Below are positions 18,667 through 26,705 of a stretch of DNA of 49,944 nucleotides, piece by piece; position 1 is the first letter of the stretch; every line of letters begins with the position of its first letter. The notes under the pieces are model-generated. The model saw nothing but the letters and a program-made list of their open reading frames with translations, did not search any database and was not told where the DNA came from. A program made the translations under genes and the position numbers. This DNA is from Nitrosomonadales bacterium (lineage in GTDB: Bacteria > Pseudomonadota > Gammaproteobacteria > Burkholderiales > Gallionellaceae). The stretch covers positions 1-49,944 of the forward strand of contig JAHFQY010000018.1 of the NCBI GenBank assembly GCA_023259065.1. The letters are read 5' to 3'.

Positions 18667-18695
18667 TTGAGTAAAGACCTGCATCGCCTTAGAAT
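18667..18695 (+). promoter_or_regulatory. Probable sigma-70 promoter of the truncated antitoxin gene
   Basis: TTGAGT (18667-18672) is followed after exactly 17 bp by TAGAAT (18690-18695), 29 bp before the ATG of the truncated antitoxin gene. It now faces the RAYT gene and could drive it. The call is by consensus match only. Confidence 0.5.
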
Positions 18696-18724
18696 GGCCA
18701 CCATACAGGAAGCGGGAGACAGGC

Positions 18725-18820
18725 ATGAGTTTGACAGTGGAACAAATCGCGGAAGAGGCTCTTGCCCTGCCCAGCGAGGCACGCCGCCGCCGCGATGATG
18801 TAGTTTGTAGGATGGGTTGA
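18725..18820 (+). pseudogene. Truncated addiction-module antitoxin (Unstab_antitox-like) cut by a REP
   Basis: The open frame encodes 31 residues. The first 20 (MSLTVEQIAEEALALPSEAR) are typical of the N-terminus of small addiction-module antitoxins (PF09720 type), which usually run to about 70-80 residues. After that the frame reads RRRRDDVVCRMG and stops at a TGA lying inside the REP repeat at 18806-18837. A ribosome site (GGGAGA) and a good promoter remain. No continuation of the antitoxin or its toxin is visible past the RAYT. The gene therefore looks interrupted and trimmed by the repeat/RAYT insertion. Confidence 0.6.
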
Positions 18821-18837
18821 GCGCAGCGATACCCATC
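18806..18837 (+). repeat. REP repeat, left copy flanking the RAYT
   Basis: A 32-bp imperfect palindrome (ends GATGGGT / ACCCATC around a TTGAGCGCAGCGAT core). Its exact reverse complement lies at 19387-19418 on the other side of the transposase. It begins 40 bp before the RAYT start codon and ends 8 bp before it. Confidence 0.9.
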
Positions 18838-18845
18838 TCAGACCC

Positions 18846-19388
18846 ATGACCAACTATCGTCGTAGTCGAATAGCCGGCGGTTGTTATTTTTTTACGGTTA
18901 ATCTGGCTGATCGGAGCACTGACTTGCTGATCCGGCATATCGATTTTCTGCGGCATGCCCACCGCTTGGTGCGCGCTCGCCACCCATTCTCCATTGATGC
19001 TGTAGTCGTATTGCCAGAGCACCTGCATGCCATCTGGACATTGCCGGCTGGAGACGATGACTATGCGTTGCGCTGGCGGCTGATCAAGACCACGTTCTCG
19101 CGTGACTTGCCGGGTGGCGAGCGGTGCAGCGATAGTCGTGCGGCAAAGGGTGAGCGGGGTATCTGGCAGCGGCGTTATTGGGAACATACGATACGCGACG
19201 AGGCCGATTACGGTCGGCATGTTGATTACATACATTTCAACCCGGCAAAACATGGCTTGGTAAACCGGGTTTGCGATTGGCCTTATTCGTCTTTTCATCG
19301 CTTTGTGCGGGTCGGGATGTTGCCTGCCGATTGGGCGGGAGTGGAGTCGGAGGGCCGGGTTGGTGGCTTTGGGGAGGCTGCGGGTTGA
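18846..19388 (+). CDS. REP-associated tyrosine transposase (RAYT, Y1/HUH type)
   Basis: A 180-residue transposase-like protein of the Y1_Tnp/RAYT family. The metal-binding HUH motif is His59-Leu-His61 in LPEHLHAIWTLP. The catalytic Tyr is likely Tyr128 in VDYIHFNPAKHG, a block diagnostic of RAYTs. The start codon lies 8 bp past the left REP, and the stop codon TGA (19386-19388) overlaps the first two bases of the right REP, so gene and repeats are tightly packed. Length is typical. RAYTs are usually domesticated and do not move at high frequency. Confidence 0.93.
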   Translation: MTNYRRSRIAGGCYFFTVNLADRSTDLLIRHIDFLRHAHRLVRARHPFSIDAVVVLPEHLHAIWTLPAGDDDYALRWRLIKTTFSRDLPGGERCSDSRAAKGERGIWQRRYWEHTIRDEADYGRHVDYIHFNPAKHGLVNRVCDWPYSSFHRFVRVGMLPADWAGVESEGRVGGFGEAAG

Positions 19389-19418
19389 TGGGTATCGCTG
19401 CGCTCAACCCATCCTACA
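19387..19418 (-). repeat. REP repeat, right copy flanking the RAYT
   Basis: This is the exact reverse complement of 18806-18837 over all 32 bases. Its first bases form part of the RAYT stop codon. Confidence 0.9.
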
Positions 19419-19427
19419 GGCCGTAAA

Positions 19428-19461
19428 TAGGTGGCTAAGAGAGGCGTAGCGATACCCACTA
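19428..19461 (+). repeat. Degenerate third REP copy
   Basis: The sequence is similar to the left REP in the same orientation, sharing GCG(T/C)AGCGATACCCA and a TAGG start but with several changes in the left arm. It lies 9 bp after the right REP and 21 bp before radA. Confidence 0.6.
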
Positions 19462-19482
19462 TCAATCATTAAACAGGCAGAT

Positions 19483-20847
19483 ATGGCAAAAGCAAAAACA
19501 ATCTACAGCTGCACCGAGTGCGGCGGCCAGGTGCCCAAGTGGCAGGGGCAGTGCCCGCATTGTGAGGCCTGGAACACGCTGGTGGAATCAGTGGCGGAGA
19601 CACTCCCCGCTGCGGGCAAAAATCGTTTCAGCGCCCTGGCGACCACAGGCAAGGTGCAGCTGTTGTCCGAGGTGGAGGCACAGGACGCGCCGCGCACGCC
19701 CACCGGCATTGCCGAGTTTGATCGCGTGCTGGGCGGCGGGCTGGTGAGCGGGGCGGTGGTGCTGATCGGCGGCGACCCCGGCATCGGCAAATCGACCCTG
19801 TTGCTGCAAACGCTGGCGCACCTTTCGACTCAACAGAATGTGCTGTATGTCAGCGGCGAAGAATCCTCGCAGCAGATTGCCCTGCGCGCCAAGCGGCTGG
19901 CGCTGGATGCGCGCGCGGTGCACCTGCTGCCGGAAATCCAGCTGGAGAAAATTCAGGCGGCGATTGCCCACAGCAAGCCGGACGTGGTGGTGATCGATTC
20001 CATCCAGACCGTTTATTCCGAGCAGCTTACCTCCGCGCCGGGCTCGGTGGCGCAGGTGCGCGAGTGCGCGGCGCAACTCACGCGCCTGGCCAAGAGCAGC
20101 CACGTGACCATGATCCTGGTGGGACATGTCACCAAGGAGGGCACGCTGGCCGGGCCGCGTGTGCTGGAGCATATCGTGGACACGGTGCTGTATTTCGAGG
20201 GCGACACGCATTCCAGCTTCCGTCTGGTGCGCGCCTTCAAGAACCGCTTCGGCGCGGTGAACGAGCTGGGCGTGTTTGCCATGACCGAGAAGGGCCTGCG
20301 CGAGGTGAGCAACCCCTCGGCGCTGTTCCTGTCGCAGCACGACGCGCAGGTGGCCGGCTCGTGCGTGATGGTGACGCAGGAAGGCACCCGCCCATTATTG
20401 GTGGAGATACAGGCGCTGCTCGACGATGCACACTCGCCCAGCCCGCGCAGGCTTTCGCTGGGCCTGGAGCAGAATCGCCTGGCCATGCTGCTGGCGGTGC
20501 TGCACCGCCATGCGGGGATAGCCTGTTTTGACCAGGACGTGTTTATCAACGCGGTGGGCGGGGTGAAGATCACTGAGCCGGGGGCGGATCTCGCCGTGTT
20601 GCTGGCCATCGTATCCAGCTTGCGTAACCGCCCCCTGCCGGAAAAAATGGTGGTGTTCGGCGAGGTGGGGCTGGCCGGTGAAATCCGCCCGGTGCAGCGC
20701 GGCCAGGAGCGATTGAAGGAAGCGGCCAAGCTGGGCTTTACCCGAGCCATCATCCCCAAAGCGAACAAACCCAAGCATGCCATCGAGGGCATGGATATCA
20801 TTGCGGTAGACCGGGTGGAAGATGCCGTCAGCAAGATGCGCGAATAG
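19483..20847 (+). CDS. radA: DNA repair protein RadA
   Basis: A 454-residue RadA/Sms. It has the N-terminal zinc finger CTECGGQVPKWQGQCPHC, a RecA-type ATPase with Walker A GGDPGIGKST, the diagnostic KNRFG motif, and a C-terminal Lon-like domain (residues from about 330). It processes recombination intermediates by driving branch migration. Length and all motifs are canonical. It lies directly after the REP cluster. Confidence 0.98.
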   Translation: MAKAKTIYSCTECGGQVPKWQGQCPHCEAWNTLVESVAETLPAAGKNRFSALATTGKVQLLSEVEAQDAPRTPTGIAEFDRVLGGGLVSGAVVLIGGDPGIGKSTLLLQTLAHLSTQQNVLYVSGEESSQQIALRAKRLALDARAVHLLPEIQLEKIQAAIAHSKPDVVVIDSIQTVYSEQLTSAPGSVAQVRECAAQLTRLAKSSHVTMILVGHVTKEGTLAGPRVLEHIVDTVLYFEGDTHSSFRLVRAFKNRFGAVNELGVFAMTEKGLREVSNPSALFLSQHDAQVAGSCVMVTQEGTRPLLVEIQALLDDAHSPSPRRLSLGLEQNRLAMLLAVLHRHAGIACFDQDVFINAVGGVKITEPGADLAVLLAIVSSLRNRPLPEKMVVFGEVGLAGEIRPVQRGQERLKEAAKLGFTRAIIPKANKPKHAIEGMDIIAVDRVEDAVSKMRE

Positions 20848-20883
20848 CCGCTTAAACTCATAAACAGCAGGGGTAGTTTCAGC

Positions 20884-21288
20884 ATGGAATATACATTTTT
20901 TAATGAGTCGTTGTGTGACCGCTTTGTGCAGTTGGCCGCGGGCATGGGGATCGCCAGCCAGGTGCGCGGCGACACCATGGAAGGCAGCGTGGTTGAATTG
21001 TCCGACGATATAGGCGACGAGCTGTTGTCCACGCTCGAAACCGAATATGAAAGCCTGATGGATGAGCAGATGGTGCTGGCTGAATCCGAAGAGGGATGGG
21101 TGACGCACCAGGCCATGGGTATCAATATCAAGCGCGCTGACGGCAGTTCCAGCTCCATTCGCCTGCAAGGCGACGTGGCGCGCCAACTTGCTGCGCATTT
21201 CTCTCCGGAGGAGATTCAGGAACTGGTGCAAGCCATTGCACAAAGCATAGACAGCCCGATAGATGGGCCGATCTGCAAAAGAGCCTAG
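20884..21288 (+). CDS. Conserved hypothetical protein, acidic
   Basis: A 134-residue acidic cytosolic protein (MEYTFFNESLCDRF..., with ELSDDIGDELLSTLETEYESLMDEQ in the middle). I do not recognise a domain. It begins 36 bp after radA on the same strand and is probably co-transcribed. The regular alpha/beta pattern, coding-like composition and good spacing argue that it is real. Confidence 0.75.
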   Translation: MEYTFFNESLCDRFVQLAAGMGIASQVRGDTMEGSVVELSDDIGDELLSTLETEYESLMDEQMVLAESEEGWVTHQAMGINIKRADGSSSSIRLQGDVARQLAAHFSPEEIQELVQAIAQSIDSPIDGPICKRA

Positions 21289-21380
21289 GCCGGCATGAGT
21301 TGTAGCAATGGATAGTCATCGCTGCTGTAATGTTATAAAGTCGCTCGCATTGATGAAGCTATTGCCTGGGTGATGTAAAG

Positions 21381-24218
21381 ATGATTGAAGCCATTCAATT
21401 TCTGCCAGCTGCATCAGACCCCAGTCTTCTATATTCTGGCTCGTATCGCTTTCCTCTGGTTGCTCTCTCCATCCTGATTGCCGTTGTTGCCTCATACGCG
21501 GCAATGAATGTGTCGTCACGGGTATCTACGGCGCACACCAGGTGGTTAAATTTTTCCTGGATCAGTATCGCCGCGGTGACCATGGGCATGGGTACCTGGG
21601 CCATGCATTTTATTGGCATGTTGTCCTTGACCCTGCCATGCGGCGTTTATTACGACCCGTTGCTGACGCTGGTCTCCATGGCGCCGGGGATACTGGCCAG
21701 CGCTGTTGCGCTGGCTGTCGTGAGCCGGCCCGATGTTGGCAAAGCATCCTTGCTGCTGGGCAGTGTCCTGCTTGGCGGCGGCATAGGCACGATGCACTAC
21801 ACCGGGATGGCCGCGATGCGACTGGAAGGGTTTGTGCGCTACAACCCAGCGCTGTTCGTGCTATCCATTCTGGTTGCCGTGCTGCTTGCTTACATTGCGC
21901 TGCGTGTCAAGATTGGCACGCATTGCGCAAAAAACCGCTGCAGTCTGATGGTGGCAGCCATTATGGGAAGTGCTGTGTCAGGGATGCACTACACCGCCAT
22001 GTCAGCGGCTTATTTTGTGCGCGGTGATGCGGGTGAGTTGCCCGAGTCTGTCCTGAGCAGCAACAGTCTGGCGCTGATCATTACCATCGTGACTTCATTG
22101 CTGGCATTGCTGGGGCTGGCGCTGGCAGCGGTGTCGCGCAACCGCGAGATGACGCGGCAGCTGCAGGAGAGTGAGCAGCTGTGGAGCTTTGCCCTGGAAG
22201 GCGGCGGGGATGGAGTGTGGGATCTCAATCTGCAAACAGGCGTGGTGACTCTATCCAAGGCAGGAAAGCAAATGTTCGGTTTTGCCGAGAATGAAATGGC
22301 CGACGATATCCTTGCCTGGCAAGCGCGTATACATCCAGACGACCAGAAACGCATTCAGGAAGAGCTAAGGACTTATTTCCGCAGCAAGGAAAAATACCTT
22401 GCCAGCGAATACCGGGTTCTGTGCAAGGACAATAGCTGGAAATGGATACTGACCCGTGGCATGGCTGTCAGCCGCAATGCAAGCGGGCGAGTGCTGCGCA
22501 TGACAGGAACGCATACCGATATCAACAAACGCAAGCTGGCGGAAGAAGAGCTGCGCCTGGCCTCCATGGTGTACCAGAACAGCAGCGAGGCGATGACGGT
22601 GACCGACAGCAAGGGGATTATCGTCAGTGTTAATCCCGCCTTTACCGAACTGACCGGATACACGCTGGCAGAGGCTGTCGGCAAGGGCACGCAACTGCTT
22701 AAATCAGGCCGTCACGATCGCGCGTTTTACCAGACCATGTGGGACGAAATAAACACCACAGGGCATTGGCAGGGTGAGATATGGAACAGGCGCAAGAACG
22801 GTGAGCTGTACCTGGAATGGCTCAGCATCAATATCATCTACAACGATAACGGCACTGCGCACCGCTATGTCGCCCTGTTCTCGGACATCACCAAGAAGAA
22901 GGAGTCGGAAGAAATCATCTGGCAGCAGGCCAATTTCGACACGCTTACGCATTTGCCCAACCGGCGCATGTTTTACGACAGGATGGCGCAGGAGATCAAG
23001 AAGTCGCACCGTTCTGATTTGCCGATGGCGCTGATGCTGCTGGACCTTGACCATTTCAAGGAAGTGAACGACACCCTGGGGCATGATCAGGGAGACATTC
23101 TGCTGGTGGAGGCGGCGCGGCGGATTTCAGGGTGTGTGCGTGAATCGGATACGGTCGCGCGTCTGGGCGGGGATGAATTCACCATCATCCTGTCCGAGGT
23201 CGATGACATCAACAGCATCGAGCGCATTGCCCAGATGATTGTTGACAGCCTTGCCGCCCCTTTCCAGTTGCAGCAGGAAGCTGTTTTCGTATCGGCCAGC
23301 CTGGGCATTACGCTGTATCCCAATGACGCAAAAAATATTGATGCCTTGATCAAGAATTCCGATCAGGCCATGTACCTGTCCAAAAACTCCGGGCGCGGCC
23401 GTTTCAGCTACTTTACAGCCTCCCTGCAGGAAGCTGCACAAACCCGCATGCGCCTGCTGAATGACTTGCGCGGCGCGCTGCCAGCCCGGCAGCTCTCCGT
23501 TTATTACCAGCCCATCGTGGAAATGCACAGCGGAAAAATCTACAAGGCGGAAGCCCTGATCAGGTGGCAGCACCCCGAGCGCGGTTTTGTCAACCCGATA
23601 CACTTCATTCCATTGGCGGAAGAGTCCGGGCTGATACATGAAATTGGCGACTGGGTATTCTTGGAAGCGGTAAAACAGCTCAAGCGCTGGAGAGAGATGT
23701 ACGCCTCTAATTTTCAGCTCAGTGTGAATAAGTCTCCCGTGCAATTCAGATTGGATGGGGAAAATGAATTGCCATGGCTCAAACATCTGGGCGATATGGC
23801 CTTGCCGGGAAGCAGTCTGGTCATAGAAATTACCGAAGGCCTGCTGCTGAATACCGAGATCAATGTGGCGGAAAAACTGCTCTCATTCCGTGACGCCGGG
23901 GTGAATGTGGCGATTGATGATTTTGGCACGGGCTATTCCTCGCTGGCCTATCTCAAGAAATTCGATATTGATTACCTCAAGATCGACCAGTCATTCGTGC
24001 GCAACCTTGAAACTGACCAGAACGACATGGCTTTGTGCGAGGCGATTATTGTCATGGCGCACAAACTTGGTCTGAAAGTGATTGCAGAAGGAGTGGAAAC
24101 CGCGCAACAACGCGACCTGCTGGCCTCTTACGGCTGCGATTATGCGCAGGGCTACCTGTATTCCATGCCTGTTCCGGCAGACCAGTTTGAAGCGCTGATG
24201 CAGGCGCAGAGTCAGTAG
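21381..24218 (+). CDS. MHYT-PAS-PAS-GGDEF-EAL c-di-GMP signalling protein
   Basis: A 945-residue inner-membrane protein. Residues about 20-250 hold seven membrane helices of a MHYT sensor, with MHFIGM, MHYTGMAAMR and MHYTAMSAAY motifs thought to bind copper or a gas. Two PAS domains follow (about 265-385 and 395-515). The GGDEF domain has an intact active site (RLGGDEF at about residue 596) and an RxxD inhibitory site five residues upstream (RESD). The EAL domain has EALIRWQHP (about 724), EITEG and DDFGTGYSSLAYLK, so it should be competent too. It can therefore make or break c-di-GMP; the direction is not predictable. A small gene starts 4 bp after it. Confidence 0.95.
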   Translation: MIEAIQFLPAASDPSLLYSGSYRFPLVALSILIAVVASYAAMNVSSRVSTAHTRWLNFSWISIAAVTMGMGTWAMHFIGMLSLTLPCGVYYDPLLTLVSMAPGILASAVALAVVSRPDVGKASLLLGSVLLGGGIGTMHYTGMAAMRLEGFVRYNPALFVLSILVAVLLAYIALRVKIGTHCAKNRCSLMVAAIMGSAVSGMHYTAMSAAYFVRGDAGELPESVLSSNSLALIITIVTSLLALLGLALAAVSRNREMTRQLQESEQLWSFALEGGGDGVWDLNLQTGVVTLSKAGKQMFGFAENEMADDILAWQARIHPDDQKRIQEELRTYFRSKEKYLASEYRVLCKDNSWKWILTRGMAVSRNASGRVLRMTGTHTDINKRKLAEEELRLASMVYQNSSEAMTVTDSKGIIVSVNPAFTELTGYTLAEAVGKGTQLLKSGRHDRAFYQTMWDEINTTGHWQGEIWNRRKNGELYLEWLSINIIYNDNGTAHRYVALFSDITKKKESEEIIWQQANFDTLTHLPNRRMFYDRMAQEIKKSHRSDLPMALMLLDLDHFKEVNDTLGHDQGDILLVEAARRISGCVRESDTVARLGGDEFTIILSEVDDINSIERIAQMIVDSLAAPFQLQQEAVFVSASLGITLYPNDAKNIDALIKNSDQAMYLSKNSGRGRFSYFTASLQEAAQTRMRLLNDLRGALPARQLSVYYQPIVEMHSGKIYKAEALIRWQHPERGFVNPIHFIPLAEESGLIHEIGDWVFLEAVKQLKRWREMYASNFQLSVNKSPVQFRLDGENELPWLKHLGDMALPGSSLVIEITEGLLLNTEINVAEKLLSFRDAGVNVAIDDFGTGYSSLAYLKKFDIDYLKIDQSFVRNLETDQNDMALCEAIIVMAHKLGLKVIAEGVETAQQRDLLASYGCDYAQGYLYSMPVPADQFEALMQAQSQ

Positions 24219-24222
24219 CGCC

Positions 24223-24543
24223 ATGCAATTCGTGCCCATCATTCCGCGCCCCCGGGACTTGCTGGAAGAGCGGCTGGAGGTAAAACGCCTGGCCGCAGTC
24301 AGGGCTGCCAAGCCCGTGCAGCCGAGAACCTTGCCGCCGCTGCTGACCTATGCGCATGAACCCCCGCCACGAGAGCAGCAGGAATCTGCTGAACGCCGCG
24401 CACCCTTGCAGGACGAACGCAGGATTTATTGCCGCCGGGTCAGGCACCTGCCGGTGCTGGAAGAGCTGCGCTCGGCAATCGAACGGCGTAAAAACTCCCA
24501 GCGAGGCTCAGACCAATCTGAGCATATCGATATCGAGGCATGA
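24223..24543 (+). CDS. Small basic hypothetical protein coupled to the GGDEF-EAL gene
   Basis: A 106-residue Arg/Glu-rich protein with no signal peptide. It starts 4 bp after the upstream stop, suggesting translational coupling. The N-terminal part is Pro-rich (FVPIIPRPRDLLEERLEVKRL) and the middle appears disordered. I do not recognise it. It could be an accessory to the c-di-GMP protein, by position only. Confidence 0.6.
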   Translation: MQFVPIIPRPRDLLEERLEVKRLAAVRAAKPVQPRTLPPLLTYAHEPPPREQQESAERRAPLQDERRIYCRRVRHLPVLEELRSAIERRKNSQRGSDQSEHIDIEA

Positions 24544-24583
24544 TATCTGCGCGCACAGCAGGGTGGTCTCGGGAAATGTCAGG

Positions 24584-24937
24584 TTAAGGTTTGCATGAAT
24601 GTCCAGCCTTGTCCGGGTAGCGTTGGGACAGGTCGAGAATTTGACGGTAGCTCATGCCATTGATCATCGCGCCCAGAGGGTCGCTGTTTCCATTCTGGCC
24701 GGCATTAACGATTTTCGCCGAATCTGCATCGCCCAGCTGAATGCGCAGAATCGCGGCCTTCAATAAACAGCGCTCGTAATTGGGCAGCGACTCGGACATC
24801 TGCTGCAGACTGTTGCTGGTTGCCGTTCTGGAGCTGCCATCTATGCGCTTCACGTCGCCATCAACAACGCTGCTGGCGCATCCGCCCAGTGTTGTGAGCG
24901 AAATAATTGTGGCTGCTGCTAATGCTCCGAACTTCAT
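24584..24937 (-). CDS. Small lipoprotein of unknown function
   Basis: A 117-residue predicted lipoprotein. The start at 24937 is chosen because AGGAGAG lies 6-7 bp upstream and because it yields a compact signal peptide ending in the lipobox TLGGC. The mature part contains MSESLPNYERCLLKAAILRIQLGDADSA and a second Cys near the C-terminus. No known domain is recognised. It is convergent with the preceding small gene. Confidence 0.75.
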   Translation of the reverse strand: MKFGALAAATIISLTTLGGCASSVVDGDVKRIDGSSRTATSNSLQQMSESLPNYERCLLKAAILRIQLGDADSAKIVNAGQNGNSDPLGAMINGMSYRQILDLSQRYPDKAGHSCKP

Positions 24938-25094
24938 TTTCAACTCTCCTGCACCTGTTGTGCCTGTTTTCAATAGGCGCGGATTATCAGCTCTGGCGCG
25001 GCTTCCAGCAAGGGAGATGCAAAGACTGAGTAATTAAGTATGTTATAAACGGCAAATGGTTTAAAATCACGCCTTCCCGTAATTTCTTCCAGAC

Positions 25095-25814
25095 ATGAGC
25101 ATGAGTAAAAATAATACCGATATCGCCCAGCAGATCAATGACGGTTTAACGCCCGAAGAGCGTGCCGGGCTGGAGCAGCATTTGAAGGAAAAGCTGGGCG
25201 AGCTGGATGCGCTGTTGCATAGCAGTGAATTGGCCGATGCCAGCCCCTTGCTGCATGTGCGCCTGCAACTCGATATTGCCGAAACCCTGAACGCGCTGGA
25301 GCGCAAGAGGGAGGGGTGGACGCTGGCACGCGCCGCCTTTGATATCGCCATGCAACAGGAATCCTGGCAGGACGCGGTGGAGGCTTGCAATGTGCTGTTC
25401 CAGTCCGAGCAGGCGGATTCAATCGCGGCGCTGGGCATGGGCATCTGGCTGGCGGTCACCTTCCCGGTCGATCCGGAGCTGACCCTGGCCATGCTGATCC
25501 ATATCGTCGATGAAACGCCGAACAATTCCGACGGTGCGGCACTGGCGGCCGTGGTTGGGCGCTATGTGATAGACCTGCGCGCGGATGATGAACAGCACGA
25601 GAGCCAGAGCTTCCTCGCCGACAACCTGATCGCCGTGGTAGCCAAGCGTCACAGCAATGTGCAGGACCAGGCCGGGCTGGACAAATGGATGGACAGGCTG
25701 GAGTTGCGCAAGCCGCAGGTGTTCCTGCCGCGCATGGGGCAGGTGCTGGACGCCATCGTTGGCGACAAGTGGTGGTTTGACCGCGATGTGCTGCGCAGCA
25801 AGTTGCCAGAATAG
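25095..25814 (+). CDS. Conserved hypothetical helical protein
   Basis: A 239-residue, mostly helical, acidic cytosolic protein. Residues 40-150 have a helix-turn-helix repeat feel reminiscent of TPR proteins (LQLDIAETLNALERKREGWTL, then WQDAVEACNVLF), but no clear family. Two ATGs lie 6 bp apart (MSMSK); either may be used. There is no obvious operon partner. Confidence 0.75.
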   Translation: MSMSKNNTDIAQQINDGLTPEERAGLEQHLKEKLGELDALLHSSELADASPLLHVRLQLDIAETLNALERKREGWTLARAAFDIAMQQESWQDAVEACNVLFQSEQADSIAALGMGIWLAVTFPVDPELTLAMLIHIVDETPNNSDGAALAAVVGRYVIDLRADDEQHESQSFLADNLIAVVAKRHSNVQDQAGLDKWMDRLELRKPQVFLPRMGQVLDAIVGDKWWFDRDVLRSKLPE

Positions 25815-25885
25815 GGTTGCCAGAGTAGTGCTGCCAGTAAGCTGGCCGGTTTCGTAGTACTGGTTGTTTAACGTAAAGGAGATGG

Positions 25886-26230
25886 ATGATGAAAAAATTA
25901 TTGTCACTGCTTTTGATGCTTGCTGCAGCCGGTTTCTCCGTACAGGTTCTGGCCGCAGAGGGCTCGGTTACCATTACCTCCCCGGCCTCCGGCGCCAAGC
26001 TCGATTCCATGGTGCAAAACAAGATCAGCTATGAAGTCGTGCCCGGCCCCAGGGGCGATCATGTGCACCTGTATGTGGATGGCAAGGAAACAGCCGTGAT
26101 TCGCCAGCTCAAGGGCAGTTACACCATGGACACGCTGGCGCCGGGCAAGCGTGAAATCTGCATCAAGGTGGTCAACAAGGGGCATACGCCCATAGGCGTG
26201 CAACAGTGCGTCAACGTCACGGTGGATTAG
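25886..26230 (+). CDS. Small secreted periplasmic protein
   Basis: A 114-residue protein with a clear signal peptide (MMKKLLSLLLMLAAAGFSVQ, cleavage likely after VLA). The remaining 90 residues look like a single Ig-like beta domain: VTITSPASGAKL, DHVHLYVDGKE, LAPGKREICIKVVNKGH. Such domains are found in small periplasmic proteins of metal or stress loci. AAAGGAG lies before the start. The next gene, a membrane protein, begins 51 bp on and is probably in the same unit. Confidence 0.8.
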   Translation: MMKKLLSLLLMLAAAGFSVQVLAAEGSVTITSPASGAKLDSMVQNKISYEVVPGPRGDHVHLYVDGKETAVIRQLKGSYTMDTLAPGKREICIKVVNKGHTPIGVQQCVNVTVD

Positions 26231-26281
26231 CTCTTTGGGTGCCTCTGTAAACGCAGCAGTTGAGATGAAATCGGTGGCCCC

Positions 26282-26698
26282 ATGGTGGATTTGCAAAACT
26301 TGAGTTATGCACTGGTGCAGGTGGTGCATAACTTTGGCGCCGCTGCAGTCGTGGGTGGTGCTGCACTCATGCTGCTGGTAACACCACCTGTGCGATCTTT
26401 GCAAAATAAAATTGCCTGGATAGTCGGTGGCGGCTGGCTGGCGCAGATACTTAGCGGCATCGGCTTTGCTGTGGTCAGCTACACCGGCTACGGCACATTG
26501 CCGGACATACATGGCATAGCCGTTGCCGCGCTGTATATCAAGATACTGTGTGCAAGCGGCGGTGTGATCCTGTCATTCATGCTGCTACGCCATGCTGGTG
26601 GCTGGAGCGATAAGCGTTGCCGTAGCGCCTGGCAGATGTTGCTGGCGCTGGGTGTGGTGGCGCTGACCTCGGCCGCTTTCCTGCGCTGGTTTTCCTGA
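26282..26698 (+). CDS. Four-helix integral membrane protein
   Basis: A 138-residue protein with four predicted membrane segments (about 20-37, 45-65, 78-100, 115-135). His16 in QVVHNFG lies at the start of helix 1, and HIS-containing turns (DIHG, RHAGG) flank the others. The layout recalls CopD-like or small heme/copper membrane proteins, but the family is not certain. It follows the secreted protein gene and may work with it. Confidence 0.75.
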   Translation: MVDLQNLSYALVQVVHNFGAAAVVGGAALMLLVTPPVRSLQNKIAWIVGGGWLAQILSGIGFAVVSYTGYGTLPDIHGIAVAALYIKILCASGGVILSFMLLRHAGGWSDKRCRSAWQMLLALGVVALTSAAFLRWFS

Positions 26699-26705
26699 TC
26701 CCCGT

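Larger units (their letters stand above)
18806..19418 (+). mobile_element. RAYT element: REP-associated transposase bounded by inverted REPs
   Basis: The unit is a perfect 32-bp inverted repeat pair enclosing a single tyrosine transposase gene, total 613 bp. From known RAYT biology, the enzyme recognises and cuts such palindromes at single strands. The left boundary coincides with the break in an antitoxin-like gene. Confidence 0.85.
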
